From Leptidea sinapis (Eukaryota > Arthropoda > Insecta > Lepidoptera > Pieridae), in the NCBI RefSeq assembly GCF_905404315.1, contig NC_066296.1, positions 5,704,001 through 5,768,000 of the forward strand: a stretch of DNA of 64,000 bases, in the 5' to 3' direction. A program made the position numbers and the translations under genes. Position 1 is the first letter of the stretch, and every line of letters begins with the position of its first letter. This document shows positions 44,190 to 54,708 of the stretch, piece by piece. The notes beneath the pieces are model-generated. The model did not search any database. It saw only the letters and a list, made by a program, of their open reading frames with translations, and was not told where the DNA came from.

Positions 44190-44660
44190 AAAGTCAAAAA
44201 CCTATTCCAAAATATTTTTCATAAAAATATGGTTACAATGAATATCGTACAGTAAAATTTATTATTTAATAGCCTTATAGGGGTCACTCCATTCCCAATC
44301 TGTGCCCTGTGGTATCATTAAGAAAGTCATTCTTGTTATAGTAACCTTTACCACACAAACGTATTGTAACAATTCTTTTGAATTTCGTAACACTTTTGTT
44401 TTGAACATTTTCTGGGATCTTGTTGTAAAAGCATATCACATCGCACCACAAAAAAATTATAACTCAGCTTAGTTATTAGTTTATGTATGTTCCTGGTGTT
44501 AATGTTATGGTTATGACAGTTTCTAGCAAATTCACTTATGTGCCTATGTACATAATATTATCAAGAATATATTGAGAGGCAACAGTCAACATATTTATTT
44601 CTTAAAATTTTGCTCTCAATGATTCTTGAGGACTATATAGCACAGATAGCCCTCTTCTGC
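44190..44660 (-). mobile_element. LINE family LB, copy 2
   Basis: Same blocks as 32850-33180: GTCACTCCATTCCCAATCTG, TTTTGAACATTTTCTGGGAT, CTTGTTGTAAAAGCATAT. The encoded FYNKIPE segment is recognisable but broken. It runs further 5' than copy 1. Confidence 0.7.
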
Positions 44661-44811
44661 AGCATGTAATTTTTACTTACTGTAGGTGAAAATATATTAA
44701 CGATAGTATACTTATAAACTCGATTGTACAAAAAAGAATATTAGTAAAAAAAAAATAATCAAATGCACGTACTTATAATCATTTATGGAGATTTAAATTA
44801 ATCGCTTAAAT

Positions 44812-44952
44812 GTAACTGCTTGTGGCGGCGACATGGGACGGGTCGTTCCCTTCCCTAAAATATGGTTGAGGGCGGCGATAGCTGGCTCATGCGTCATGCT
44901 CTGGAACGGGCGCTGCTTGTGGTGCTAGGATGATCCTGTTATTTTTATATAT

Positions 44953-44988
<36 letters not shown>

Positions 44989-45410
44989 GTATAACTTTTA
45001 AGAATCTGAAGCCGAGCCTATAAATAATCCCTTATGAATTTTCATAAGCTCACAGATTACCTTTATTTATATAAGTTGTGTGTGGATGCATCTACTGTAC
45101 TCAATAACTTTTGTTCTGTATTAATTTACATTTACTTTTTTGACTTACTCGTGTAAGGCATTTACTATTTGACGTTTGAGTATGTTTGTTGCATCACTTT
45201 ACATATTATATTGTAATGATTTGTAAAACAATGGAAATGTAAATCTTGATTTAAAAGAGTGGCAATGAGTTTCTTGCTACTTCTTCTCATTAGCTCAACC
45301 CTTTACGAAGTAGCAGTAGATTCAATAAGATGAAATATTTTTTTTGACATTCGTGAGTGTCATTTCCGTGACCTACATGAATAAAGTGATTTTGATTTGA
45401 TTTGAATCAA
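44812..45410 (+). mobile_element. LINE family LA, 3' region, copy 2
   Basis: Homolog of 2285-2850, ending GATTTTGATTTGATTTGAATC. A microsatellite has expanded in its middle. Confidence 0.7.
44947..44992 (+). repeat. (AC)n(AT)n compound microsatellite
   Basis: About nine AC followed by about nine AT units, inside LA copy 2. The other LA copy has only GTGTGTGTGTATG at the equivalent place. Confidence 0.9.
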
Positions 45411-45712
45411 AGGTTACATTGTAATTTTTAACATTTAATCTAAAATAAATTAGTTAAAGTCTCATCAAGAAGTCATAACGAACAACGCAATGACAGGTGA
45501 TGTATTATCGAGTTACATTCGAGATGGAGGTGAGTTGTTTGAATAAGAACTTAAAGGTTTGTGGTTTAATTGACTATTCATGGTAGTGCATTCCATCTTT
45601 ATCATTTCATGCAGCTAAAGTTCATCGTATGATTTTATGTAATATGTCTGGTGCTTAGTGCCTTAGATATTAAATTATACTATATTTCATTATTGATATT
45701 ATATTTTTTTAA

Positions 45713-46017
45713 GAAAATAAGGGATGAGACGAGCAGGACGTTCCGCTCAGATGGTAATTGATATGCCCTACCCATACCAATGCACTGCCGCTCAGGATTC
45801 TTGAAAAACCCAAAAATTCTGAGTGGCAGAACAATTGCACTCGTCACCTTGTGACATAAGATGTTAAGTCTCATTTGCCCAGTAATTTCACTAGCTACGG
45901 CGCCCTTCAGACCGAAACACAGTAATGTTTACACATTACTGCTTCACGGCAGAAATAGGCGCCGTTGTGGTACCCATAATCTAGCCGGCTTCCTGTGCAA
46001 AGGAGCTTCCCACTGGT
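45713..46017 (-). mobile_element. HP copy 14, full length
   Basis: Poly(T) at 45706-45712 to CTTCCCACTGGT. The second hairpin is perfect (CAGTAATGT / ACATTACTG, loop read GTAA on the minus strand). Well preserved. Confidence 0.9.
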
Positions 46018-46459
46018 TTTTTTAACTTAATAACAAAATGATTTAATACAAACTACAATTGATTTAAAAGTATATTGTAACCGGCGGTAGCTAGACATTG
46101 TATAATAGTATTGGTTACTCTATCACATGTATCTCTCAGATACAACAATTGACTACGAGTACTAAGTATTGTAGCTATCTCTCACCCGTAGTTAGACTCT
46201 ATCACAAACTAAATAACAATTATGCGTTTCGTAACACTCGTGGGTTACGGGTTACGTGCGCGGAAGCCTTCGAATTAGATAAGAGATAATAACTTGAAAA
46301 TAGATCAAGACTATTCCGGATACATTTAGTCGTAAATATAGTACGTGGGTAACACTGAAAATGTTTAGAACTGGCCAGTTAGAAACATTGCTAATGGAAA
46401 CTTTTTTTGAATTTCAATTTTAGAACTCTTTGGTAACCTAATGTGGTATATTGCATTCA
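46018..46459. other. Intronic stretch, nothing recognised
   Basis: A 63-codon chance frame at 46098-46289. No motif. Confidence 0.35.
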
Positions 46460-47683
46460 TTAACCGACTTCAAAAAGGCGGTGGTTATCAATTCGATCGG
46501 TATTTTTTTTATGTATGAACACCGATTACTCTGAGATGTAATTCTGCTTTTGTTGGATGCGAAATAGATGCCATTTGGTCTTATAAAAATTTGACATAGT
46601 TCGGCCCAGCAGTTTTAATTTTTTGAGCATTTTTATGAAAATTTTTGTCTACCTGGATGACATAATTGTATTTGTATTTGGCTTTTATTTGGAGTTTTCA
46701 TTCAGGTTGGTTATATATTATTATTAACTGACACTAAAACGTAAAAAATAAAAAATAACCTACGTTTAAAAAAACCGACTTTTTTTTTATTTGTCATTTG
46801 TTTTTGTGAATTGGCGATTAATCTAAAACGCTTGTTACACGTAAAAATAAACTTGATAATTCTAAGACACTCCGAAACAGTCGTTTATTACTTCCGTCGA
46901 CCTTAGGGCGACTAGGACTGCATCCATATGCAACAAAAAAAACTACGTTTAAACAAACCGACTTCAAAAACTGAAAAGTATCAAATAACTAAAAATTTAA
47001 TTTCATACACATCTTATGCAAACCTTTACCTTCAATATTAATAAAATACTATTATTTATATCTGCTACCTATTAATAGGTTTTAACTCGGTGCCAAGCTC
47101 TAAACAAAATGAAACTTAATATTATAAACGGCTTACTTACTGAAGTTAATAAGGTTGTCTGGTCACTGCGTGGCTATCCCGCTCAAAGTCACGCGTGGCG
47201 AGTGTAGGTACTTACTATTACATTTGGCTTGGCACCGACATCAAAGCTATCAATATGTAGCACAGACTAATAATAGTATTTTATCAATATTAAAGGTAAA
47301 CGTTTGCATAAGAGGTATATTAAATAAAATTTTTAGTTATTTGATACTTTTCAGTTTTTGAAGTCGGTTTTTTTATACGTTTATTTTTTATTTTTAGTGT
47401 CAGTTAATAACAATGATTAACCTGAATTAAAATCTCCGTACACAAAAAACAATTATATCATCCACGTAAACAAAAATTTTCATAAAAAATGTTCATAACA
47501 TAAAAACTACCTACTAGGCCAAACAATGTAAAATTTTTATGGGACCTAATGGCTATATCTATTCCACATCGAACTATTATAGAAGAATTTCGTAAACAGA
47601 ATCATAAATCTCAGAGTAATCGGTGTAAATACATATAAAAATACCGATCGAATTGAGAATCTCCTCCTTTTTGAAGTCGGTTA
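46460..47683. mobile_element. FB fold-back element with ~330-bp inverted arms
   Basis: Left arm from TTAACCGACTTCAAAAAGGC (46460) to about 46790; right arm from about 47355 to CCTTTTTGAAGTCGGTTAA (47683), inverted and alike over the full length (matching ACCGAT.ACTCTGAGAT, CATAAAAA...CATTT and CTGACACTAAAA blocks). A second inverted pair lies inside: 46950-47065 versus 47275-47365 (ACTTCAAAAACTGAAAAGTA against its complement). No transposase ORF. A shorter relative is at 61119-61380. Confidence 0.8.
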
Positions 47684-47775
47684 AAAATACAATAAAATTT
47701 ATTCCTGTACCCACGTGACACTTGAAAATAAAAGTAAATACATACAATTCAGGTTTATCTTTAACCATGATGATA

Positions 47776-48063
47776 TACAGGGTAGTTTTTAGAGAAGCGG
47801 CGGTAATGGCCAAGTCGGAACCTGTAAAACTTAGAGAAAAGTCGTGAAAGGAGTCATGCCCTCCCTTTATAAGAAACAAATAACTGCATACATATTTAGT
47901 TTTTTAAATATTCTTCAACTTTTGACAGAAATCGACCCGAATGATTTTTCAAAAAAATTACATCCTGTTTTATATCTCCAATGGACTCTGTTGCTGATGA
48001 GGATCAATCTTTGGGAAGTTTCCGATTTGGCCATTATCGCCCTTCTCAAAAAACCACCCTGTA
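47776..48063. mobile_element. 288-bp MITE with ~45-bp TIRs
   Basis: Left TACAGGGTAGTTTTTAGAGA...TAATGGCCAAGTCGGAA; right TTCCGATTTGGCCATTA...TTTTTTGGTGG-type complement ending ACCCTGTA. TIR identity is about 85%. The centre is unrelated on the two sides. Overlapping 60-100-codon frames on both strands are by-products. Confidence 0.75.
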
Positions 48064-48237
48064 AAAATTCCAGATTTTGAAGTTCAGGTGATTTTAAAAT
48101 CTTATTCTGTATAAACATATTTGAATTTAAAATCTGCCAAGATTCTGCGGATTTCGAATAGGCCAAGTTGTTTAGGAGATTTAACAAATACGACTTTAAG
48201 ATCATTTAAAATTTTGTTTTGTACAGTTATAGCGACA

Positions 48238-48354
48238 GGTAGAGGCCGGCAACGCTCTTGTGATTCATCTGGTATTGCAAGAGAATGTGGGCGGCGGTGA
48301 TCACTTAACACCAGGTCACCCGTACGCTCGTTTGTCCTCCTATTCCATAAAAAA
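48238..48354 (+). mobile_element. LINE family LC, short 3' end
   Basis: AGAGGCCGGCAACGCTCTTG through GTCCTCCTATTCCATAAAAA: the cleanest LC 3' end in the window, useful for comparison with HP. Confidence 0.8.
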
Positions 48355-48895
48355 AGAGGCTGGTGAACTGTAACATAACTTAAAATGAAAGAATTCATAA
48401 TATACAATGCTCCAATGTATCATGGAAGATAAAACTTTGTAATAAATTCTCATAGTCTGATAATTTACGTGTGACTTACGTAGTCTACGAGTATACATCA
48501 ACGTATTACTGAAATACTTATATTGTTTTGATTTTAATTAGGTACAGCTTAGTTTAGCTTGATCTGTCCAAAAATTCATACATCCTTAATTTTATAATAA
48601 TAATAATAAATCATTTATTTTCAGGCATTTCAACCACAGATCTACAAACAATCTTAACTTAAATTACATTACATTGTTGAGTTTAATTTGATTTTATTTA
48701 AATTACAGACAAAAAATTAAGATATGTGATAATAACAATTAAAAAGAAAGTAATTAATAATAATAATAATTAAATACACAAAAGAATCCATTCTAATTAT
48801 TAGTAAAATATCCTGAATTATGTTAGTATAATTATAACTAAACAGGCACATGAAGCCGCATAAATGCCTTTATAATTGGCGCATCATAATGACTA
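48355..48895. other. Intronic stretch, nothing recognised
   Basis: AT-rich with AAT repeats around 48595-48770. No element boundary. Confidence 0.4.
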
Positions 48896-48898
48896 GCA

Positions 48899-49093
48899 AT
48901 GGTGATGACGAGTGATGTTAGGTCTAACCAGCAACCTCTTCAGCAATCACGCGGTTCTTTTGTGTTGGATGGCATGGAAGCCGTCCACCCCCGCATCCGC
49001 GAACATTGCCGAAGCACTGCAAAAGCGGGGCAGCCCCAACATCAGCCTGAAACCATTGTTGTACTGAACGCGAAAGGCACTAAGCGTTCTTAA
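48899..49093 (+). other. GC-richer ORF fragment just upstream of exon 49169
   Basis: 64 codons containing DGMEAVHPRIREHCRS, GQPQHQPETIVVLNAKGTK, ending at TAA 49091-49093. Composition differs from the surrounding AT-rich DNA, which suggests either a retroelement C-terminus or an exon remnant. It starts with ATG 48899 but has no splice sites that would join it to the next exon, 75 bp on. Not identified. Confidence 0.3.
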
Positions 49094-49168
49094 TAATTCT
49101 TGATCAATGTGTTTAATATGTTTTGAGTTATTAAATAATAGGATTCTAATTGCTAATTTTTATTACAG

Positions 49169-49258
49169 GCAGGCAGTCGCGTACAGGTGCCTGCAACCAG
49201 GTTCACCTGCGTGGGCAGACCTTCTGGGTACTATGCAGACGTGGACACCGGGTGTCAG
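49169..49258 (+). CDS. Exon encoding N-terminal half of a chitin-binding peritrophin-A (CBM14) domain
   Basis: Bounded by acceptor TTTTTATTACAG (ending 49168) and donor CAG|GTAAGA (49258/49259). Exactly 30 codons in phase 0: AGSRVQVPATRFTC, VGRPSGYYADVDTGCQ. The first two cysteines of the domain (C-X14-C) with the GYYADV.TGC signature fit single-domain cuticular proteins analogous to peritrophin (CPAP1 type), which bind chitin in the extracellular cuticle. The remaining four cysteines must be on a later exon; none is seen in the next 14.7 kb. The phase matches the signal-peptide exon at 8015-8074, giving a continuous secreted N-terminus. An HP copy begins 125 bp downstream in the next intron. 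Confidence 0.85.
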
Positions 49259-49382
49259 GTAAGATTATTGCAACGAAGTTCCTTATGAGAGGATGTGGAG
49301 GGGTACCCTACCGGGAAAAAACGTCCGGAACGTAACTCTCTTCTTGTACGTCGAAGCGTTGCTACGCGACAATATCTTGTGG

Positions 49383-49812
49383 TTTTTTTTATGAAAAATG
49401 AAATCTGAGCATCACTACAATTGCGCTCGTCGCCTTCACATATAAGCTGTGTTACTTATAAACGCGAAGTAAAGTTATTTCAAGTTTAAAACTTTTTGTC
49501 CTTATCTTACCTTTGCCACTACAGAATTACATAACAGACATAACGCTATATGTAATAATAGAAATATAACCCTGCGTTTATTAGTAAGACTTATGTTATG
49601 AGTTTTGTTAAGTTTCATTTACCCAGTAGATAATTTCACTAGCTACAGCGCCCTTCAGAAATAGGCGCCGTTGTGGCACCCATAATCTAGCCGGCATCCT
49701 GTGTAAAGGAGCCTCCCACTGGTAAATGCCCTAAGTCGCGTCTTACGACTCCCTTGCCTGGGACTTCCCTATTCTTTTTATGCCCCGAGGAAGCACAGGG
49801 CAAACTTTATGC
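49383..49812 (-). mobile_element. HP copy 15, split by a ~150-bp insert, with extended flank
   Basis: HP 3' part at 49383-49447 and 5' part at 49596-49727, with unrelated sequence between. Several hairpins are partly deleted. Beyond the 5' end the text AAATGCCCTAAGTCGCGTCT through 49812 may belong to a longer parent element; HP copy 4 has a similar continuation. Confidence 0.75.
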
Positions 49813-50213
49813 ACATCTGGTAATGAACTTCACTAAAATATATTTTTTTTCAAGTAGGGTAACACTGAGCACTTTTAAAATAATAAGTAATTTAGTTTTA
49901 ACTTAATTTACCAAGTCTACTAAAACTAAGAAAGTGACCATAGGTTTTTCTCTATTAAGAAAAATACACTATGTTCTTGTGTTCTTTACACTTAGTACAT
50001 GTTAGTTTCACTATTTATGCACGATATTTCACTAGTTCTTCAATACACTAACATAAAAGATTAAGTAATTCTACCGAGTCTTCTCACTAGGTTCATTTTG
50101 CTGGATAGAATCGGCGTAAAAATGTCGTCTTACCACATGAGCTTCGACATAGTTTTGTATGGTCAGTATATCTTATCATTAAATACACTAAACTGACTAT
50201 ATTTTACATATTA
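49813..50213. other. Intronic stretch, nothing recognised
   Basis: No element or exon identified. Confidence 0.4.
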
Positions 50214-50590
50214 CTAGCTGACCCGACAGACGTTCTGTACATAATAAATAATAGAATGCTTTTTTATGAATTCGTTAAAAATATATCGTAACATCAAGAA
50301 TTATTTCTTAAAATATGCTCGCTGTTGTTGAAACCACTGTTGAAACGAAATTGTTTCACAGCAGAACTGTCAAACCGTGTGTCAATAAATTCTCTCAAAG
50401 AAAATATGTCCATACAAAACAAATATTGGAAATAAAAATAATTATGGGTCCCAAATCGAAATAAAAACTATCCTATCTCTCAAGTTGGACTAAACTGCAC
50501 TCCATGAAGTAATCCCCATTAAAATCCGTTCATTAGTTTAGGAGTCCATCGCGGACAAACAACGTGACACGTAATTTATATATATTAAGA
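50214..50590 (-). mobile_element. HEL1 copy 5, complete
   Basis: Minus strand from TCTTAATATATATAAATTAC (50590) to CTAG (50214). The best full-length minus copy; no ORF. Confidence 0.8.
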
Positions 50591-51204
50591 TGTATGTAAA
50601 TATTATAGTCATGGTCCGAGAATACATAATTAAACTTATCACATAAAATGGTTCCGGCATGTTATTATAACTAATTAGCATAAATATATTTATAATTATC
50701 AGTACTTGCAATATAACATTGAACACATTCTTAAACCCATCTTGTTAAGTTCAAAGCGTCTTTTAATTGCAGACTTGTTCTAGTCCTATAAGGAAAAATA
50801 TTGATATAATTAATGTAAATATTAATAGGATGCTTAGTTGTCTTAGGCGTTACTTTTCCAACTGTGTTTTGAAGGATGAACATTGAAAATAAAGAAAACA
50901 TTACTTCCTTCGAATAAAGAAAAAGTTATTTGACGACCTTAATTTTAAAGTTTATTAAACTGTTCTTCGATGTCGAGTACCTACTAGTAAACAAATGCAG
51001 AATAAATATTTTCTAGTTAGTTACTAAACTCTTATTAAAAGTCGCATTAAAGTAAGAATTAAATTCAAGGCAGATAGCTATTGTTTTGAAATTGTCTCAT
51101 AATTGCAAAATTATCTTAAGGTCGTTTTGTTCCGGTGCTAATCAAGATTTATTTTATCAATAAACCTCATCTATACATTATTCTTTTTTGATAAATTATA
51201 ATAT
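50591..51204. other. Intronic stretch, nothing recognised
   Basis: AT-rich, no signals. Confidence 0.4.
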
Positions 51205-51370
51205 TGACACATTTTACACTAATTATTTTGCTTCAAACTAGCCTGTACTATGGTTGCAAGACAACGATATATTTAATACGATATACATACTTAAACATCC
51301 ATAAATACTGTGATAAATACATAATACCAACATCCATGACCCGTAAACAAACATCCATATATTTCATTCG
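51205..51370 (-). mobile_element. SINE body, same family as 14755-15537
   Basis: TGACACATTTTACACTAATT, GCAAGACAACGATATATTTA, CATCCATGACCCGTAAACAA. The tRNA-like head is missing. Confidence 0.6.
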
Positions 51371-51840
51371 AACCCTATTATAAACATACAGAATGAACCT
51401 CTTGGTTTCTCAGAAAAGAAGTTCATTTAAAATATTGAACTGTAGGTAAATTAATGCCTAAATTTCACTGTTTAACTTTTTTTTTGCAAAAACTTTATTA
51501 CCGACTTCTAACATTCTACTAGAAAGTAAAATATAAATTTAAAATATACCTATATCGTATTGACATTAGAATAGGTATATTTTTATGTGAGGTAGCAAAC
51601 GGGGATGAGGTTCACGGGATGGAGAGTGGTGAGGAAACCACCCATGGACATCTCCAACAATATATCATATTTACTATGTACAAGTAACTATACTTCAAAC
51701 TTAATACAATAACACTGTTGCACTAATATTACTTATATTTTATGTATATTATTCTTTTTTTTTTATAACTTTTCTTATTGTTTCATATATATGCATGATA
51801 ATCCAAATAAAACTAATAACAATTAAGTTTAGTTAGGTAA
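51371..51840. other. Intronic stretch with a perfect 13-bp hairpin
   Basis: Hairpin at 51541-51583: arms AAAATATACCTAT and ATAGGTATATTTT, 17-nt loop. At 51590-51655 a decayed repeat tail (GAGGTTCACGGGATGGAGAG). Confidence 0.5.
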
Positions 51841-51894
51841 ATAATTCATAAGATTAAAATTTTAGATTAAATTAGAAAACTTTAATATTTAATT

Positions 51895-52065
51895 TTTTAA
51901 CAATTAGGCCGAGGATTTTTGGACAGCCCTAGCACAGGCTCAGGTCTAATTGGGCTGCCAGTGGCAATCACCAGCCTTAAGTTTTAGTCTAATGCTTTGG
52001 TCTATAAGTTATGGTGTAAATGGTGTTCACTTTTTTAAGTCTCTAAATAAATAAATAAAAATATC
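51895..52065 (+). mobile_element. LINE-like 3' end with (AATA)n tail
   Basis: GC-richer UTR-like block (GGACAGCCCTAGCACAGGCT; GGGCTGCCAGTGGCAATCAC), then TCTAAATAAATAAATAAAA. No coding part. Confidence 0.5.
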
Positions 52066-52629
52066 AAATTAGAAAATAAGGTTTGTTCAAAAGAACGTGC
52101 AATTTGCGAACAAAGGCAGCAGATAAGCGAGAGAAGAAAGGGTCGTCACCAGTTACAATATTAATACATTCCATCTGCAACTTCATAGTGAATTATTGTC
52201 ACTTAAAGCCGTATTAGTATAAAATGTAAGGTCTTTGATGGTAAATTACGCATTTTTTCTGATGATTATAATCTTGCTCAATTGGAAAAAAGTTGTCGAC
52301 CTTAAGCAAAAGATATAACCGAAGATTACTGCAGCCATTTAGTCGGTAATTCGTTTCAAATTGTTCACGAACATAAGACTAATCAAAATGGCGTCGTAAA
52401 GCAGGATTGGTAATGGCAATCTTCGCTTATGTCGCACAACTACAATGGGGTTCACACGCTGCTGACTATATTCTACTCGCAGCAACGAATCTAATGAAAT
52501 CTCGTCCTTGACACGCTGACTATGCGGATTTAAACTTTAATTCACGAAATGTCGACTATGTTATGGTAAGACATCTTAACAAAGATTAATAACATCCCAT
52601 AGATTAATTGCTCGTTTCTAGTAGAGTGT
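52066..52629. other. Intronic stretch, nothing recognised
   Basis: No element or exon identified. Confidence 0.4.
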
Positions 52630-52630
52630 G

Positions 52631-52768
52631 TAAAGCGTACTTAGACATTGCGCAGACTTTACCTACGTAAAACTTAGACAAGCCAATGCAAAAGTCAAGT
52701 TCGCGTTTTATTACACTCAGCTAAGTTTTACGTTAGTAAGGTTGCTCAGTTGTTTGAGTACGCTTTAA
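52631..52768. mobile_element. ~138-bp palindromic MITE
   Basis: Outer arms TAAAGCGTACTTAGACA and its complement TGTTTGAGTACGCTTTAA; inner arms ACGTAAAACTTAG and CTAAGTTTTACGT are exact. The whole sequence can fold on itself. No ORF. Confidence 0.7.
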
Positions 52769-53140
52769 AGGTCTCAAGTTCTCAACTTTTACATCACCTG
52801 ATACATATACCTCTTGCATTTCTAGAGGAATTTTAGGAGCATTCCTTAAATGTTTTTAAAAGCAACTAAATCTTCATTCTCGTATTCCTTTGATTGTGCA
52901 CAAAAGTATGAAGATGGCGATGATAACATAGCATTGAGTGATACAATCTATTTAATCAACATCAAGAATAATTGCATAGGAATCAATCTCAAGAAAAAAA
53001 ATATATAAATATAATTATTGCCATTTTAATATACACGATTCTATTAGAATATGTAATTCCTCTGGCGTTGCAAGAAATTATGAGTAGTGCTAATCATCAG
53101 GTGACTGGTGACAAAATTTTGTAACTTACTTGATGTTTTT

Positions 53141-53503
53141 AGTATACATAATGGGTCCAGTATACATAATGGGTCCATCTGTGTATAACAGGCTACCGAA
53201 CTCGATCAAGAAAGATACAACTTCCACAACGGTCTTTAAGACACATCTTCGAAAATGGCTTCTCGAACATACGTTTTACTCAGTTGAGGAGATGCCAGTT
53301 ATTTGACTAGATAAAACTTATTTTAGAATACGTAAAAAATATTTATTTACTTTATATACACAACAATATATAATTACACAATACTGTATTAGTGTGAGGT
53401 AGGACTTTCCTACCTATTTAAAATGATAATTAGAATATTAAATTGAACTATTTTTGTTTTTTGACTTGTAACATGATGTTATTAATAAATGATTTGATTT
53501 GAT
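53141..53503 (+). mobile_element. CR1-type LINE C-terminus, 3' UTR and tail
   Basis: Open frame to TGA at 53304-53306: GPSVYNRLPNSIKKDTTSTT, VFKTHLRKWLLEHTFYSVEE, the C-terminal signature of CR1/Jockey-like LINEs. The 3' UTR ends in ATGATTTGATTTGATTT. At its 5' edge an 18-bp unit AGTATACATAATGGGTCC is perfectly duplicated (53141-53158, 53159-53176). Confidence 0.8.
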
Positions 53504-53510
53504 TTAATCG

Positions 53511-53954
53511 TTGTGCTAAATAATTACATTTAAATTGCTAAAACAAAATGTTATCGCCTCGGGTTCGTGTCCGAGATGCAATAAATAGAACTTCCACGAA
53601 GAAATGTATTAATTTGAATGAATGTTTTAATGTTATCTCTATAAGTTTATGTATATGTATATACAACGCCGCTCGGGGCATTTTTGACGACCTTTTATAG
53701 ACGAATGGGACGTATAGTTATTTATTGTACTTACTGTAAGTACTTGTATTGTAAGTACTTGTAATTCATTAGTTCGACTGAGTGTAGTAGCATCGCATTG
53801 TATTCAAATATTTCAGTAAACAGTTAATTGATATTGTGTAACATAAGATCAAGGGCAGGCTGTAGGCTTGAAAGCAGTGGCTTGGAGGCTGTGCTCTCAA
53901 CCGCCAAGTGTCATGACACTACCATCTCAATACAATATTGTGTATTTGATTAAA
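53511..53954. other. Intronic stretch, nothing recognised
   Basis: A small repeat TGTAAGTACTTGTA occurs twice at 53734-53765. No gene. Confidence 0.4.
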
Positions 53955-54115
53955 AAAAACGCAAAAAAATGCTGGGAGAGTTTCTTGCGCCGCTTCTTCT
54001 TGTGCCATTTGTTTTCGAAGCGGTAGTAGTGTCTAGTATATTAGAAATGACATCAAAAAGAATTCTAAAGGAATTTCATTATAAAGAAATTTTCAGAAAA
54101 TAAATGCCTTTTTAT
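53955..54115 (+). mobile_element. LINE 3' end, family LI, plus orientation
   Basis: GTTTCTTGCGCCGCTTCTTC, AGCGGTAGTAGTGTCTAGTA, ending AAAATAAATGCCTTTTT. Partner of 7548-7678 and 18296-18460. Confidence 0.65.
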
Positions 54116-54708
54116 CTCAACGTGTTGTTAATTTACATTGTTTTGTGCTTAACGTTACAATAACTCATTATGAAACTTGTGTGCTATCTCGAGCTTGTAT
54201 TATGTACGTGAGCCACAGTAATAGAACAGTACTCTAACTTCATACTAGAGCGCCCGAGCGCACGCACACATACACACGATTTGCACGGCCGCTAAGCAAT
54301 CTTGGGGAGACAAAACAATTAAGTATCACGCAATACGCCGCAGAGACTGGTCGCTGTCCGAGATAAGTTATTTATTTATTTATTTACTAATAATCCAACA
54401 GCTCTATATACCATTACAATAGACTTACAAATAATTTTACAAATATGCCAATTTAGGATTAAGAATAATAGTGACAAAACTATAATAGGTATACATCTGT
54501 TATTTTATGCTAGTATTATTACATACGTTAATAATAATATTATTTAAGAGTTGTGTGTGTGTGTGTCTGTGTGTGTATATATATATAGTTAAGTTAAAAT
54601 TAAGTGATTAATAGTAGCCCGTTCATAATTATCAAGACAGGACACCCTTGAAATATTATAATGTTATAATTAACAACATTTATTGTACGCTATGTATAAA
54701 CAATTATC
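54116..54708. other. Intronic stretch with GT microsatellite
   Basis: (GT)n/(AT)n tract at 54552-54588. Otherwise unassigned. Confidence 0.5.

Noticed and set aside
47577..48205. Opposed ~100-codon ORFs
   Set aside because: Both fall in the inverted termini and centre of the 288-bp MITE; no motif.
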